Below are positions 1-10,741 of a DNA stretch of 64,000 nucleotides, one piece after another. Numbering within the stretch: position 1 is the stretch's first letter; each line of letters starts with the position of its first letter. Position numbers and translations under genes: made by a program. Origin of the DNA: Gordionus sp. m RMFG-2023 (taxonomy: Eukaryota; Nematomorpha; Gordioida; Chordodea; Parachordodidae); assembly GCF_954871325.1 (NCBI RefSeq), contig NC_088778.1, forward strand, positions 32,004,730 through 32,068,729. The letters are read 5' to 3'. A model generated the notes under the pieces. That model was not told where the DNA came from and ran no database searches. It saw nothing but the letters and a program-made list of their open reading frames with translations.

Positions 1-88
1 GTTGACCCGGAAAATAAGGGACATTAAAAAAATTACCGCGACAGCGGTCTTAATCCTTTTTCGTTTAACCTTTTGTTTTTTTTTGCAG

Positions 89-1229
89 GAAGCTCTCAAA
101 CCTCTGGTTCAAGCAGCCTTGGAGTTGTCACAGTTGAAACAATTTACTGGACGGGACAAGCCAGATGTCATTACGTAAGATGCACCCTTATCCAATAATA
201 TTCGCGATTTCTGTTATTATTTTTTTCATCCGCTGTCCGTAGACCTGAACTTAGATAGAATTTAACTATACTGATTATATTGCGTTTGAATTATACTCTA
301 TTTATACCCATTTTCGCATTAGTTCATTTTTTTAATTAATCGTTTTCTTTATAAGCAGTAAAGCACAAAACCCAGATAATATCATGTTTATGGCAATAAT
401 AATGTATATAAATATTTAAAATCTATTATAAATTTGCAATTGAGAATCATTTCTTAATGCCCGCAATTAAAGAATAATCATATATATATAATATCTTTTC
501 TTCGTAATTGTAAAAAAAAAAAAAACAATATGACTTATATTATTTAAATAAATTCCTTATGGTTTTGATGTTAAAGTCATATTATACAAATTATTTTGGA
601 TATTCAATATTAGAAAAATTGAAAATTTATTTAATATATTAAAAATTATAATAGTAAAATTAAATATATATTATGTATACGAATTTTAATTGGAAATAGA
701 TTGTATATTACAAATTGTTTATTTATCGCACAAATTAAAATATTTTTTTAGAGAAAAATCTAAATGCAAATAAAATCGACTGTATTATAGTGTTCTTTCT
801 GGCCTTTTATTTGAATATATGATGAGACACAAATTTTGGAATAAAATAATCAAAAAAAATGATGAATAATTAATATCTATTTAATTTTTGTTTTATGAAT
901 AATTTTATCTTTTTTGACATTTTTACATAACCTTTTTTTTTTCTATAAAATTTAATCTTTATCTTATCAATATCTTTTATGAAATTAAATTTTTTTTAAT
1001 GGACAATTTTATTTTTGATATTAATAAAAAAAATCATCTAAGAAGCTGAAATTTCCGAAAAATATATAGATAATTTATTATAATATATTAAACGCATCGT
1101 TGTGATAATTGATTTATTAACAAACAGGTAAGGTCTTGCCCTGTAAATTGTTATATCACTCTATTAGTCAGTATTCGGGATGATAATGCTTCTAAAGTCG
1201 TCGATATTGGGGAGAATTCGTCTGTGTAG
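89..1229 (+). CDS. 3' end of an unrecognised gene (two exons)
   Basis: Two exons fit together. The first, 89-174, follows a pyrimidine-rich tract ending in TTTTGCAG and ends at GTAAGA; it reads EALKPLVQAALELSQLKQ and on. The second, 1133-1229, reads SCPVNCYITLLVSIRDD and ends in ENSSV then TAG. Joined, they give 61 codons in one frame with no internal stop. The first exon looks helical and Leu/Ala-rich, the second like a beta-strand with two cysteines. I do not recognise the family, so no function is given. The acceptor of exon two is a choice: the AG at 1126-1127 would put a stop at once in frame, whereas the AG at 1131-1132 keeps the frame. The 5' part of the gene lies outside the window. 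Real coding is likely but not certain. Confidence 0.4.
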
Positions 1230-1326
1230 AATATTGAATTATAATATTTCTTTATACTAAGATGTGTAACTTTTTTTTATTAAGATATTAAACTTCTATG
1301 ATAAATTTCTATTTTTCTCTCAATTA

Positions 1327-1358
<32 letters not shown>

Positions 1359-2697
1359 TATCATATAAATTACGTTTAATATATTCAATTTACATTATAT
1401 CAAAGTTTAATTTAATATATCACACGATCGCCTTTAACAGTCATTATCTAAAATGGAAAATTATATTAAGGCTTTAAAAAATAAAAAAAATAAGTCGTTA
1501 CGAATATGTAACATGATTGATACTAAGGATTAAAAATGAAGAATTAATGAAATAAAATGTTTAATTAATAATAAATATATATATACATATATATTAAGTA
1601 ATTTTATGTATATACATGGTGTATTTGTCATTATGATTCATAATTTTGGCAGGTGAAGGTTGTATTTAATATCTGGGATTTTATAATCCTTTGCAAATAT
1701 AGGTTAGTCTGCTAAAAATATAAATATAATAAGGTATATTTTATCCTATTTTTCTAAGAACGTTCCAGAGCCTCGAGCGAACCACTTTTTAGCCGGAACA
1801 GAAACGCAAATTCTGTTATTCCAGGTCCCTTCTTTAAAGGAATAACAATTAATCATTATTTTTATTTTAATCGTTTATAATAATTATGTACATAATGTGT
1901 ATATATTATAATTTTAACAAATAAAAGTCTACACCAAGTGGAATTGTGAACATTTCCCTTGACGAAAGCGATGATTCACTAGATGAGAGGTTGGAAATTC
2001 CCTTTTTCAACGGAATGCCCGTGTTATGGGCATATCTCACCCTTTTTCTTCAAAACGACTAACCGATAGGCTAAAAAAAGGGGCCCAATACTTCAAGGAG
2101 TTAAGTCCATTTTCGGCGCTCAGTTTTGAGGCGCGAACCAAGTAAGACGAGACGATGTTCAAATTTGGTACACCTATTTCTTTTAACAATGCAAACTAAC
2201 CCAAGCTCAGCGTCCTCAGAAGATGGAAAAAAATTGGAGGCAACTTGCCCCAGATTGATTTTCCCTTACTCCTTTCCAAAAAAAACACATTTAAAAAAAA
2301 TTGACACGATATTTTTCCCCCAAACATAGGATCCACCCAAAAGTGTTAAATCGTCAAAATGCATAAAATAAAATATTTTAATTCAAAACATGTCTAAACT
2401 GATTCTAAAAACGTTCTGACAGAGGAACTTTGTCAGGGAAAAAATGTAAAGTGAATATTCTGAAACTAATTTACCACTTATAAACTTTTTCGTACAGCTC
2501 CAAAAAACATCTGATTAAATAACAATCATTTAACGTAGAATATTCTAATCTTCGATATTCGATTTCTGTTTTAATTAACTCGCGTTGTTTAGTTCTTAAC
2601 CTGATTAGCAAAATTAACTCAAAATTTATTTAGTTACTTTTTAATAAAAAAATAAATAAATAAAATGATTCATTTTGCCTAATCAGATTTTTATTAA
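1230..2697. other. AT-rich intergenic DNA
   Basis: No supportable gene. A (TA)n microsatellite lies at about 1331-1358. A slightly less AT-rich patch at 1750-2330 has an open 67-codon frame with no domain, signal peptide or splice context, so it is not called. Confidence 0.5.
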
Positions 2698-3020
2698 CTA
2701 GACTGACGATGCATTCATAATAATGCATTTCAAAGCGTCATTGAATGCAGATCAGCTGAACCCGCCATTTTGATAGCCCATAAAGTAATTATTCTCATGT
2801 TAATAGCTACTATTAAATTGATAACTTGCTTCCTCATTATCTCGATGATCAAGAAATTCTTTAATAAAGTTTGCGTCAGACATAGGGAATAAATTGGCCT
2901 CTCGTTTTAAATTTTTAATAATGATATATGGATAATCAAAATGGCGTCCCCAGCTGTTTTCATTGATGTACACTATTAATGAACGCATATTCATTATAGG
3001 TATTATTATATGTTATTGGG
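2698..3020. mobile_element. MITE family A, copy 1
   Basis: The sequence begins CTAGACTGACGATGCATTC and ends TATTATTATATGTTATTGGG. It shares long stretches with 30211-30463 and, inverted, with 36637-36966, including CAGCTGAACCCGCCATTTTG-like and AAATGGCGTCCCCAGCTG-like internal blocks. The intact third copy shows long terminal inverted repeats; here the outer left end is missing. An open minus-strand frame (2800-2994) lies inside, but the other copies do not keep it open. Confidence 0.65.
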
Positions 3021-3719
3021 AGAGGGTAATAATCTCATTTTGTGGACTTTTCTCCCGGGCAAACTTATCTTTGTCTTTTAAAATAAATAATGGGCAATAT
3101 TAACCTAATAGACTTATATAAATTTAGTTTTAAGGGTGCGCTTTTGGTTCAACTTATTACTAAACAGCTGGCTACATAATTTCGGCTAAATTACGTTAAA
3201 TAGTTAAAGAAGAGAGGAAAAAAACTAATAAAACAAAAAAAACAAACAATAAAACGAGAAAAAAACTACTTCACCAAACACTTAAAACAAACTACATTGT
3301 CCTAGTTTAAACTCTGTTTAGTAAAAATATCGAACGGGTAGTGCCTAATTTCTTCTTTTTTTTTGACTGAATTTTAAAAGATTTGTAGTTTTTAGTAACT
3401 TTGATTTATATATTTTTTTTGGGAGGATAGATAGGAAGAAGGTCATTCATTTTTTATATATTTGTTTAAGGGGGTTATAGATGATATTAAAAAACCTCTT
3501 CTTTATTTATTTTCCCTAAAAATGTGCCTTAAATTTTGATAAAATATCCTTTTAAAAGCTCTATATATAAAAAGAAAAAAAATTTAAAAAAAATTAAACA
3601 GGCCAAAATTTAATTTTAGAATATACTTTTGATAATTTATATAAATATTAGATTTATATATTATTTATTTTTTTAAAAATAGGAAGTTAACTATTAGATA
3701 TTAAGCTTATACTTTTAAA
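3021..3719. other. AT-rich region upstream of SP1
   Basis: Upstream flank of the SP1 start codon at 3720. It is rich in A and T runs and probably contains the SP1 promoter, but no TATA box or initiator can be singled out from composition alone. Confidence 0.3.
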
Positions 3720-6700
3720 ATGCGTATAAAAGTTACGATATACACTATCTTTCAGTTGGCAACCTTATTGATATACTATAACGAAAATGTTATTCCAGCC
3801 GTTCTAGGTATAATATTGATTTTAGTTATATATATATGTCGTATGTGGATATGGAATCTGAGGGAGATTTAGAAAATTTTAAAATCAGATTTAAACAGAA
3901 ATGTATTCTAGCATGTGTAAGAGTATTTACCCTATAAATTTCAGCCAATTTCGGCCATAAACATTTTGGTATTTTTTTTAATTTATATGAAAAATCCATT
4001 ATAAAAATTATTATAAATTAGGAGTATAGTTTCTAAAGTTCATTGTATAATTGTTTGACACATGCCGAAATACAATTCCTGTAAAATCAGATTTTTCAAA
4101 ATCTAAAAATCTCTCTTAGTAAATGATTAATCAAGAGATTCCGAATCCCCACGGATTACATATCCCCTTTCGATATACATATTTATATTTTAAATAAAAC
4201 ATATTGTAAATAACATTATATAAGAACAATAAAAATATTCCATTTTTTTTGGGCGTATAATAAATTATAGAAATCGTAGGGCTTTTTTTTAAAACCCTTA
4301 AAAAAATTTCAACTCTCCTTCTTTGATATCGTAGGATCATGCCCGGAAACTAAGGATAATCAGGATAAAACTTGCGGAAGGAGTCTTAGGAGACCCCTGA
4401 ATCCTAGATGCCATCTTATATATCAACATATCGTCAAGGGACTAGTGTCACGTGCTGATTCCTGGCCTTGGATGGTAAAATAAATTAATAACTTTATTTT
4501 ATATCACTCAGCATCGATGTGTAATCTTTTCCGGTATTGTGTTATTTTTGCAAACTTTGAATCATTCATTTTAAAAATAGGATTTCACCCCGAATATATT
4601 CTACCAGATTTTGAAATGCCCATCTTTATGAATTTCGGACAATTTTGCCGTTAACCTTTGAGTCATTTATTATTAATATAAAAAAATAATGTATGGAAAA
4701 TATGATATAAATTATATTAGGCTTAATGATTTATGAAAAAATTGTCTGAAATTTATTAGTGTTAGGTATTCCAAACAAACATGACGGCATAAGCCCGCTC
4801 AAAAAAATGATTTTAGAGTTGAACAAAAAATAACACATTGTAGCTAACATATATATTAACTAATGGAATATGACAAAGTATTTAAAATTTTCGATAAGTG
4901 GCTAACAACGCCCTAATCATGTAAAATGAGCGTAATTCGCAGAGGTCGAATTTCGCCGCGGAAATTCGCGCTAACTGTCAAGGCGGGGTTTATTTGATCA
5001 AATACATTTAAAAAAATTTTATTCTGAAAATAAAATGGAAAAAGGTAACGATCATAACCATTTCCTGGCATAATGGCAGTTACTATAAAGGACTGTGTGG
5101 TGGGGTTATAATCAGCCCATTTTATGTATTAACCGCTGCCCATTGTTTCGATAAAAAGTAACATTTCGCATTTTATTTTCTATTATATCGAACCCTTTTA
5201 CCTTTCGTCATCTCTCCACTATTCTTTCCTTTTATAATTTTGAATTACCATCTGATTATACGATTACATTTAGTCCCAAGTTTGACGGCGTGACCGTCAG
5301 AAGCGAGCGCCGTATAACGAATGACAAATTCAAGACAAAGAGCGTTTACAATTACACTAGACATCCTTTATACGCGAAAAGATTACCCAATCACGATTTG
5401 GCTCTGATAAGGATCCACGAGGAATTCCAAATTGCGGAAGATCACTCCATCAACAGAGTCTGTTTGCCTAGCACTAAAGATGAAAGCGTATACGCCAATT
5501 CCAACTGTTATGTTATGGGATGGGGGCAATACGAAGGTGAAAGAATGTTAGATTTCGTTTATTTTTACAAAAAAAAAAAAACTAATTTATATAGAATATT
5601 ATTTAATATTTTTGTTTTAAAAACTGGTTATTTAAATTATAATCCCTGCCTCCACCCCCACCCGCCTAAAATGCTAATTACAATTTACAATGAAATCACC
5701 CATATTAGTTACTATGTTGTTAATTTTGAAAAATTAATTTAAAATATAATTAAACTATTATTATATCTCATTTAACAACACACAAATTGGCCATTTTTCT
5801 GAGCGTTCGAACGCTTTTTTTTGTATATTTCACAGAGAACTGCAGATAATCATTAGCGCGGCACAACCCGACCCGGGTTTCATTCTCAAGCCCGAATCCG
5901 GGTCGAGTTTAGGACCGGTCCTGCAGGCCTCTGATATTCCATTATGGGGTGATATCAATTTAAATTATTTGGAAATATTTATTTTACTTTATTTTTATTT
6001 ATTTTGCAAAAGCGACTAAGGCAGAAACATCGGTCACCCTAAGGGAAACGTGCATGAAGTACGTGGACAGGGGAAAATGCTCCGAGATCGAAACTCTTAG
6101 TAAAAATATGAAGAATATTATCAAGAGGTCGCCCATATTTTGCGGAATGCCCGTTAATGATCAGGACGGCTTTAACGGTCTTTGCGGTGAAGTAAAGAAA
6201 AACAATTTTTTTTCCGTCTGACTTTTAGAGAAACAAGAGATGAGTTTAGTTTTTTTATTTTTTGACACAAGTTTATATTATTTATTTATCTTTATTCAGT
6301 GTTGTTGGAAAGGTATTTTATAATTAAAATGTAACTGGTTACATTTCCAGTTACTTTGTAAATTTCTATTAATGAATATTCAAATTTTAAAGTATTAGGC
6401 AAACGGATTCGTGAAAAAAACCGACCAGTTTAAGGAATCCATTTTCTTACGACAAAAGACTTACTACCGCCATTATTCGCTCTAACTATCTAAGTTTTAG
6501 CTCTTTATATTTTATTCTTTCCTTCTCTTTCATAGTTTCCATTTTATTTTATTTCCCTTATCCTTTTCGAAAATTCTATTTCTTATATTTGTTTCCACCT
6601 TTACAAATTTTATCTTAGAAAAAACAAATTATATTTATATGCGCTTATTACCTTTTGATAACATATTATATCAGCAAGAGATCTGTAAATGTAGTCACGG

Positions 6701-6908
6701 CCCGGATAAAAAATTCGGGCCGGGTCGGGTTGGGCTTTGGAATTTTTTTAAAAATATATCTAAATTTATCAATGTTATGTTGAATTTTTTATGTAAAATA
6801 TAAATATTTGATTTTATTTACAAAAACCTAGACGCCATATAACATATATCTTTTATTTTGAGTAATTATAAAGATTAATTTCTATATTTAAATAAATTAG
6901 GGCCGTTT

Positions 6909-6992
<84 letters not shown>

Positions 6993-8501
6993 TCCTTCTT
7001 GGGCCTAAAAAATTAAGCTCTATGCAGATCACTATTATCAGCTACTATCAAATAAGGTAACCCAACGACCGTTAAATTTTTTTTTGATGTTTTTATAATG
7101 CAAAATAGATTTTGTTGTTATCTAACAAGCTTTAAATCGAAGGGAATTGAAAATTTTACAAATTTAAAGAAAGAATCAATTTCACCTAAAAAAAAATACT
7201 ATTAAACAATATATTATTTTTAAAATGTTGCTTATATTTACCATTTTTTTGTTACATTTTTTAAAATTATTTTGTAATTACTAAATTTTGTTTAGTTATC
7301 CTTTTTAAATTAGCTATAAATAGATTTTTTTAAATTAAATAAATTTTAGTATTTTTATATTAAAAATTAAAAATTAATGATCAACAAAAATCAAAAAAAA
7401 TCTTTCAACTATTAAATAAGGTTTGTTTTTTTTAAAAAAAACGGTGTATTCAATTTAAGTGTTTTTTTTAAAAAAAAAACGATTCTCCTGAAAATATTTT
7501 GCACAGCCTTGGATTGTAAATCTAACAAACAAAAGATACAGTAAATCGAAGATCTGTAGGATGCAAGCACATCCTTCAACTAGTCCCGGAACGGGCCAAA
7601 AATTAGCGAGATTTTTTATTCTGACTGGAGTAAAAAGAAATTATAAAATACGGAGCTTATGTGAGACCGGAGCCATTTTGATATTTTATATTTGTAAATT
7701 ATATCAATTAATCAGTTGGAAAATCAAATGTAGAGCGTAGTTCATCTTTAGCTCCTATTGCGCAGATTTATCAATCGGAAATTTGCAGAAGAACCTATTT
7801 CTAGGTTCTGAACCTGTATTTTTTTTTATAAAAATCCGCTACAATTTTGTCAATTTATATTTTCTAACCGGGTAGGCTCTCGGTTTTTAAATGGTTTACG
7901 GGTTAAATTGAAAACATATGGCATTCATTTTGGTTCTTTGGGGTTTTGTTTGTGGGCGTTCTAGGTCTGCGAAATATATATATCGAATGATAGATTTATG
8001 AATTTCCTAACATACCCTATTCAAACCCCCTATCTTTAACAACGCCAAATCCATATCCTCTAAGAAAATTAAAATAAAGCTAATTTTTCATATTGTGAAT
8101 CATTTCATATATTTGCATACGATACACTATTCGAATACATGGAAATGGATTATCGGGTTTAGCATACCACAACAAATAATTGAGCACCCCCCCCTCCAAA
8201 AAAATGATATTATTTAATTAAAGGAAGAAAGAAAAAAAAAGAAAGAAAGAAAGAAAAAAAAGAAAGAAAGAAAAAGAAAGAAAAAAGAAAGAAAGAAAGA
8301 AAGAAAGAAAAAAAAAGAAAGAATATTAATAAATATAAAAATATTTTATAGGGTGATTCTGGAGGTCCAATGGTTTGTGAAAAAAATCATACCTACACTC
8401 TATATGGAATCATATCGAAAGGGATCTCGGACATTTGCATCTTTTGTGATGTTAGGCGAAATTTGGATTGGATTACATCATCCACATTGGCACAGGGTTA
8501 A
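3720..8501 (+). CDS. Secreted S1A serine protease SP1 (six exons)
   Basis: Exons are 3720-3807, 4335-4474, 5045-5157, 5274-5536, 6013-6191 and 8352-8501, giving 310 residues. All junctions are GT-AG and keep one frame, with intron phases 1,0,2,1,0. Exon 1 encodes a hydrophobic signal peptide. A cysteine-rich propeptide (Cys32, 43, 55) precedes the activation site H/IVKG at 61-65, so the P1 residue is His, not Arg or Lys. The triad is His109 (LTAAHC), Asp155 (NHDLALI) and Ser264 (GDSGGP). The active-site loop reads LCGEGDSGGP, one residue longer between Cys191 and Gly193 than usual. Residue 189 is Gly, so trypsin specificity is not expected, and the usual SWG is SKG. The start is the only ATG that gives a signal peptide in the phase exon 2 needs. 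The stop is TAA, with an AATAAA near 8613. It is probably a secreted endopeptidase; substrate unknown. Confidence 0.85.
3837..4160. mobile_element. MITE family B, copy 1 (SP1 intron 1)
   Basis: About 325 bp with imperfect terminal inverted repeats: left TGTCGTATGTGGATATGGAA, right ending AGAGATTCCGAATCCCC. The cleaner copy at 40095-40466 has the same ends and shares the interior (CAATTTCGGCCATAAACATT-like block). TA-rich flanks suggest a Tc1/mariner-type non-autonomous element. Confidence 0.6.
4565..4790. repeat. Interspersed repeat in SP1 intron 2
   Basis: Blocks such as GACAATTTTGCCGTTAACCTT and TTGAGTCATTTAT recur, diverged, near 30780-30830 and 34190-34240. The ends are not defined and the family is unknown. 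Confidence 0.35.
6680..7045. repeat. GC-ended interspersed repeat with (CTTT)n, SP1 intron 5
   Basis: Begins near AGAGATCTGTAAA followed by GGCCCGG and CGGGCCGGGTCGGG blocks, then an AT-rich core. The same order occurs inverted at 13725-13940 in SP2 intron 4. Both ends carry GATCT, suggesting short inverted termini of a non-autonomous DNA element. A (CTTT)n tract fills about 6907-6998, inside the copy. Confidence 0.5.
8221..8325 (+). repeat. (GAAA)n tract before the last SP1 exon
   Basis: A purine tetranucleotide run, slightly interrupted, ends about 25 bases before the acceptor of SP1 exon 6. It is complementary to the (CTTT)n tract at 6907-6998 in the same intron. Confidence 0.85.
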
Positions 8502-9216
8502 AGAAAATTGTTAGCGTAAAAGTGGAACTAAATGATTAGAAATGTCAAAAATTAAAAAAAAAATATGTCATTCATCACTCATTATATTCTGAACCACAAT
8601 TCGCGGAGTTATTTAATAAATCGCATGTTGTAACATAGCATTAAGAGTTAATATATTATAATAGAATTCATATTTGTAAGTATATTTTTTGATTTTTTAT
8701 CTGAAGTTCAATTTTTGAAATTTTTGTAATTATATTAAATTTTATAAGAGAAAAAATTATGTAATTTGGTTATCATGACTAATTATATTTAAATAAATAT
8801 TGATTATTGAAATTATATTTATGTATATTGGTTATAAGTAACTCCCCTCCAAAAAAATATTAAATAAGGATCGAAATATATTATAAATTACCTTTCAAAT
8901 ATATTTCATATACATTTTATATAAGACAGATCCTTATCACCATCCAATCATTCATTTTTTGAAACCGCTCCTAGTCTAATCCAATCAAAATCATCTTCGT
9001 TTTTTATTAGACCATTGAAAAAATGTACTATTTCAAACTAAAAAATAAAAATAATATATAGGCACCGATGAATAATAAACAAACAAAATAATTTAAAATT
9101 TAATGTTTCCAGGTTCGAAAATAGATCTCGATTTCAAGATCCGAAACCGACTGTACCATAAAATGTTTATCCGGTAAACTGGTACCCGATTTCGGGTCGG
9201 TTAGTGCGTTTAATTA
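8502..9216. other. AT-rich intergenic DNA after SP1
   Basis: Contains the likely SP1 3' untranslated region. Beyond that only AT-rich, unstructured sequence is seen, with a short GC-rich patch (CGATTTCGGGTCGG) near 9185-9200 resembling the GC-ended repeats. Confidence 0.35.
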
Positions 9217-9775
9217 TTAACAACATTTCCTGAGGTGATTTACTTTTGGTGACCAATTACGAGACCCAGGACAGTTATACCGAAATACATTATTGACGAT
9301 GCTGTATATCGGCCCTTTGGAGGTCAGGGATGGATTGGAGTTGCTGTGGTCTCGCGTGATAAATATTCCTAGCGGTATTATTCCCATGGGAGAAATTCGC
9401 CCTAATACTTCCCACTTCCGTTTTTTGCCTGGGGCTAATGATAACACGATATAGATCACGTGTTATATTTTATTATATAAGAGATTAATGCGCGCGCACA
9501 TAAAATTTTCAATATTTCACAATATAAAATTAGACTTATTACAAACGTATTAAATATCGGAATTGCAATTTGGAAGAAATTTTTTTTGTTGCGACTATAG
9601 GCCTTATGCCCTCGACAAATTCTGTAGATAGAAACCCTAAAATCCCTGCTTCCCAACCTTATAGGATTTTTTATCTTATGCTTATCATTTTTCCCCTCTT
9701 GAGACAAAATGATCCATTAGATCTTATGGTCAGTCCTTCACTGTTGGGTGGGAGTATCATTAAAAAAAAGTAAAA
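9217..9775 (+). pseudogene. Coding-like relic, possibly MULE-type transposase
   Basis: 9225-9448 is far richer in G and C than its surroundings. On the plus strand it reads DPGQLYRNTLLTMLYIGPL followed by ELLWSRVINIP. The spacing of hydrophobic residues recalls the region after the DDE core of FLYWCH/MULE transposases, and a short TNSV stretch follows near 9610. The resemblance is from memory and weak. No splice sites or start are evident. A minus-strand frame also stays open here (9217-9459), so even the strand is uncertain. Confidence 0.25.
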
Positions 9776-9779
9776 TAAT

Positions 9780-10741
9780 ATCATTTATTTAGATTTATTA
9801 CTAAAATAAATGAATGGTATGCATGATATATATATATACATATATTATTCGGATGAAGATGTATTAAACGTTCCTTCCTTTTTTTTCTCGTCGGCTAGAA
9901 TCTATTCTTAGGAGGCTAATATTTGATTCATAAATTCAAGGTTCTGAACCCGATAGAAGAACACTTCAAGGATTAGAATCGAATCCTGTTCAAAGGCAAA
10001 AAAAAATGTGGGATCGGATTAAAAATATTTTTTCACAGACCCGGGATCGCTTTTCTAGGTCCGGTTTGAAGCCCTGAATATATGTGAATTGTAATCTGTA
10101 TATTTTTTATATATTAATGAATGAATACTTAGTCTTAACTATGCTCTGGCTTTGTATCTACTAATATCCATACTTCGCCTAGGTATTCTTATCCTGAAGA
10201 GTGGGTGTGGGTTACGACCCAACATTGTAATTGAAATTAAAGGGTGGGAGGGTAGATAGTAATGACGGTCCTCTCTTCATATGAATAAAATTGGAGGCGA
10301 GTATTTTTGATTTGGATTTCTTGTGTAGAAGTCCGTGGCAAACCGTGAATAACAAGAATTTTCTTCAGAAAAAAAAGATCAGTCCCATCTGAATTCTACT
10401 TGAAACTTAGGTCCTTGAGCTACCTAAGTTACACTAAAACAATAATTGCTTTGTAAAATAATAATTTCATAAAAAACCAACAAATTGCCTATGTATATTT
10501 TTAAAATATTTATTTTAAAAGCACTTATAAAAAAAGTGCACTGCGGCTGCGCGTTGACATTACTAGCTTTTAAAATCGTCTGCTCAACTAAATGTGATAA
10601 AAATAAAATTCCGGAGGTCACGCACAGGAAAAAAAAGAAGGATAATATTACAAAAGCTAAATTTGGAGAAAAATGTCAAATAAGGATTTGTTTGTTTTAT
10701 TAATCAAATAATTTAAAAGAAAATTTTATCATTTAAAATAA
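9780..10741. other. Intergenic region upstream of SP2
   Basis: No supportable gene. A GC-richer patch at about 9900-10070 (with GACCCGGGATCG) resembles the other GC-ended repeats. Two opposite 65-72-codon frames at 10424-10703 have no domain and are not called. Confidence 0.35.

Noticed and set aside
2800-2994. Minus-strand 64-codon frame as a small gene
   Set aside because: It lies within MITE family A, and the other copies have stops at the matching places.
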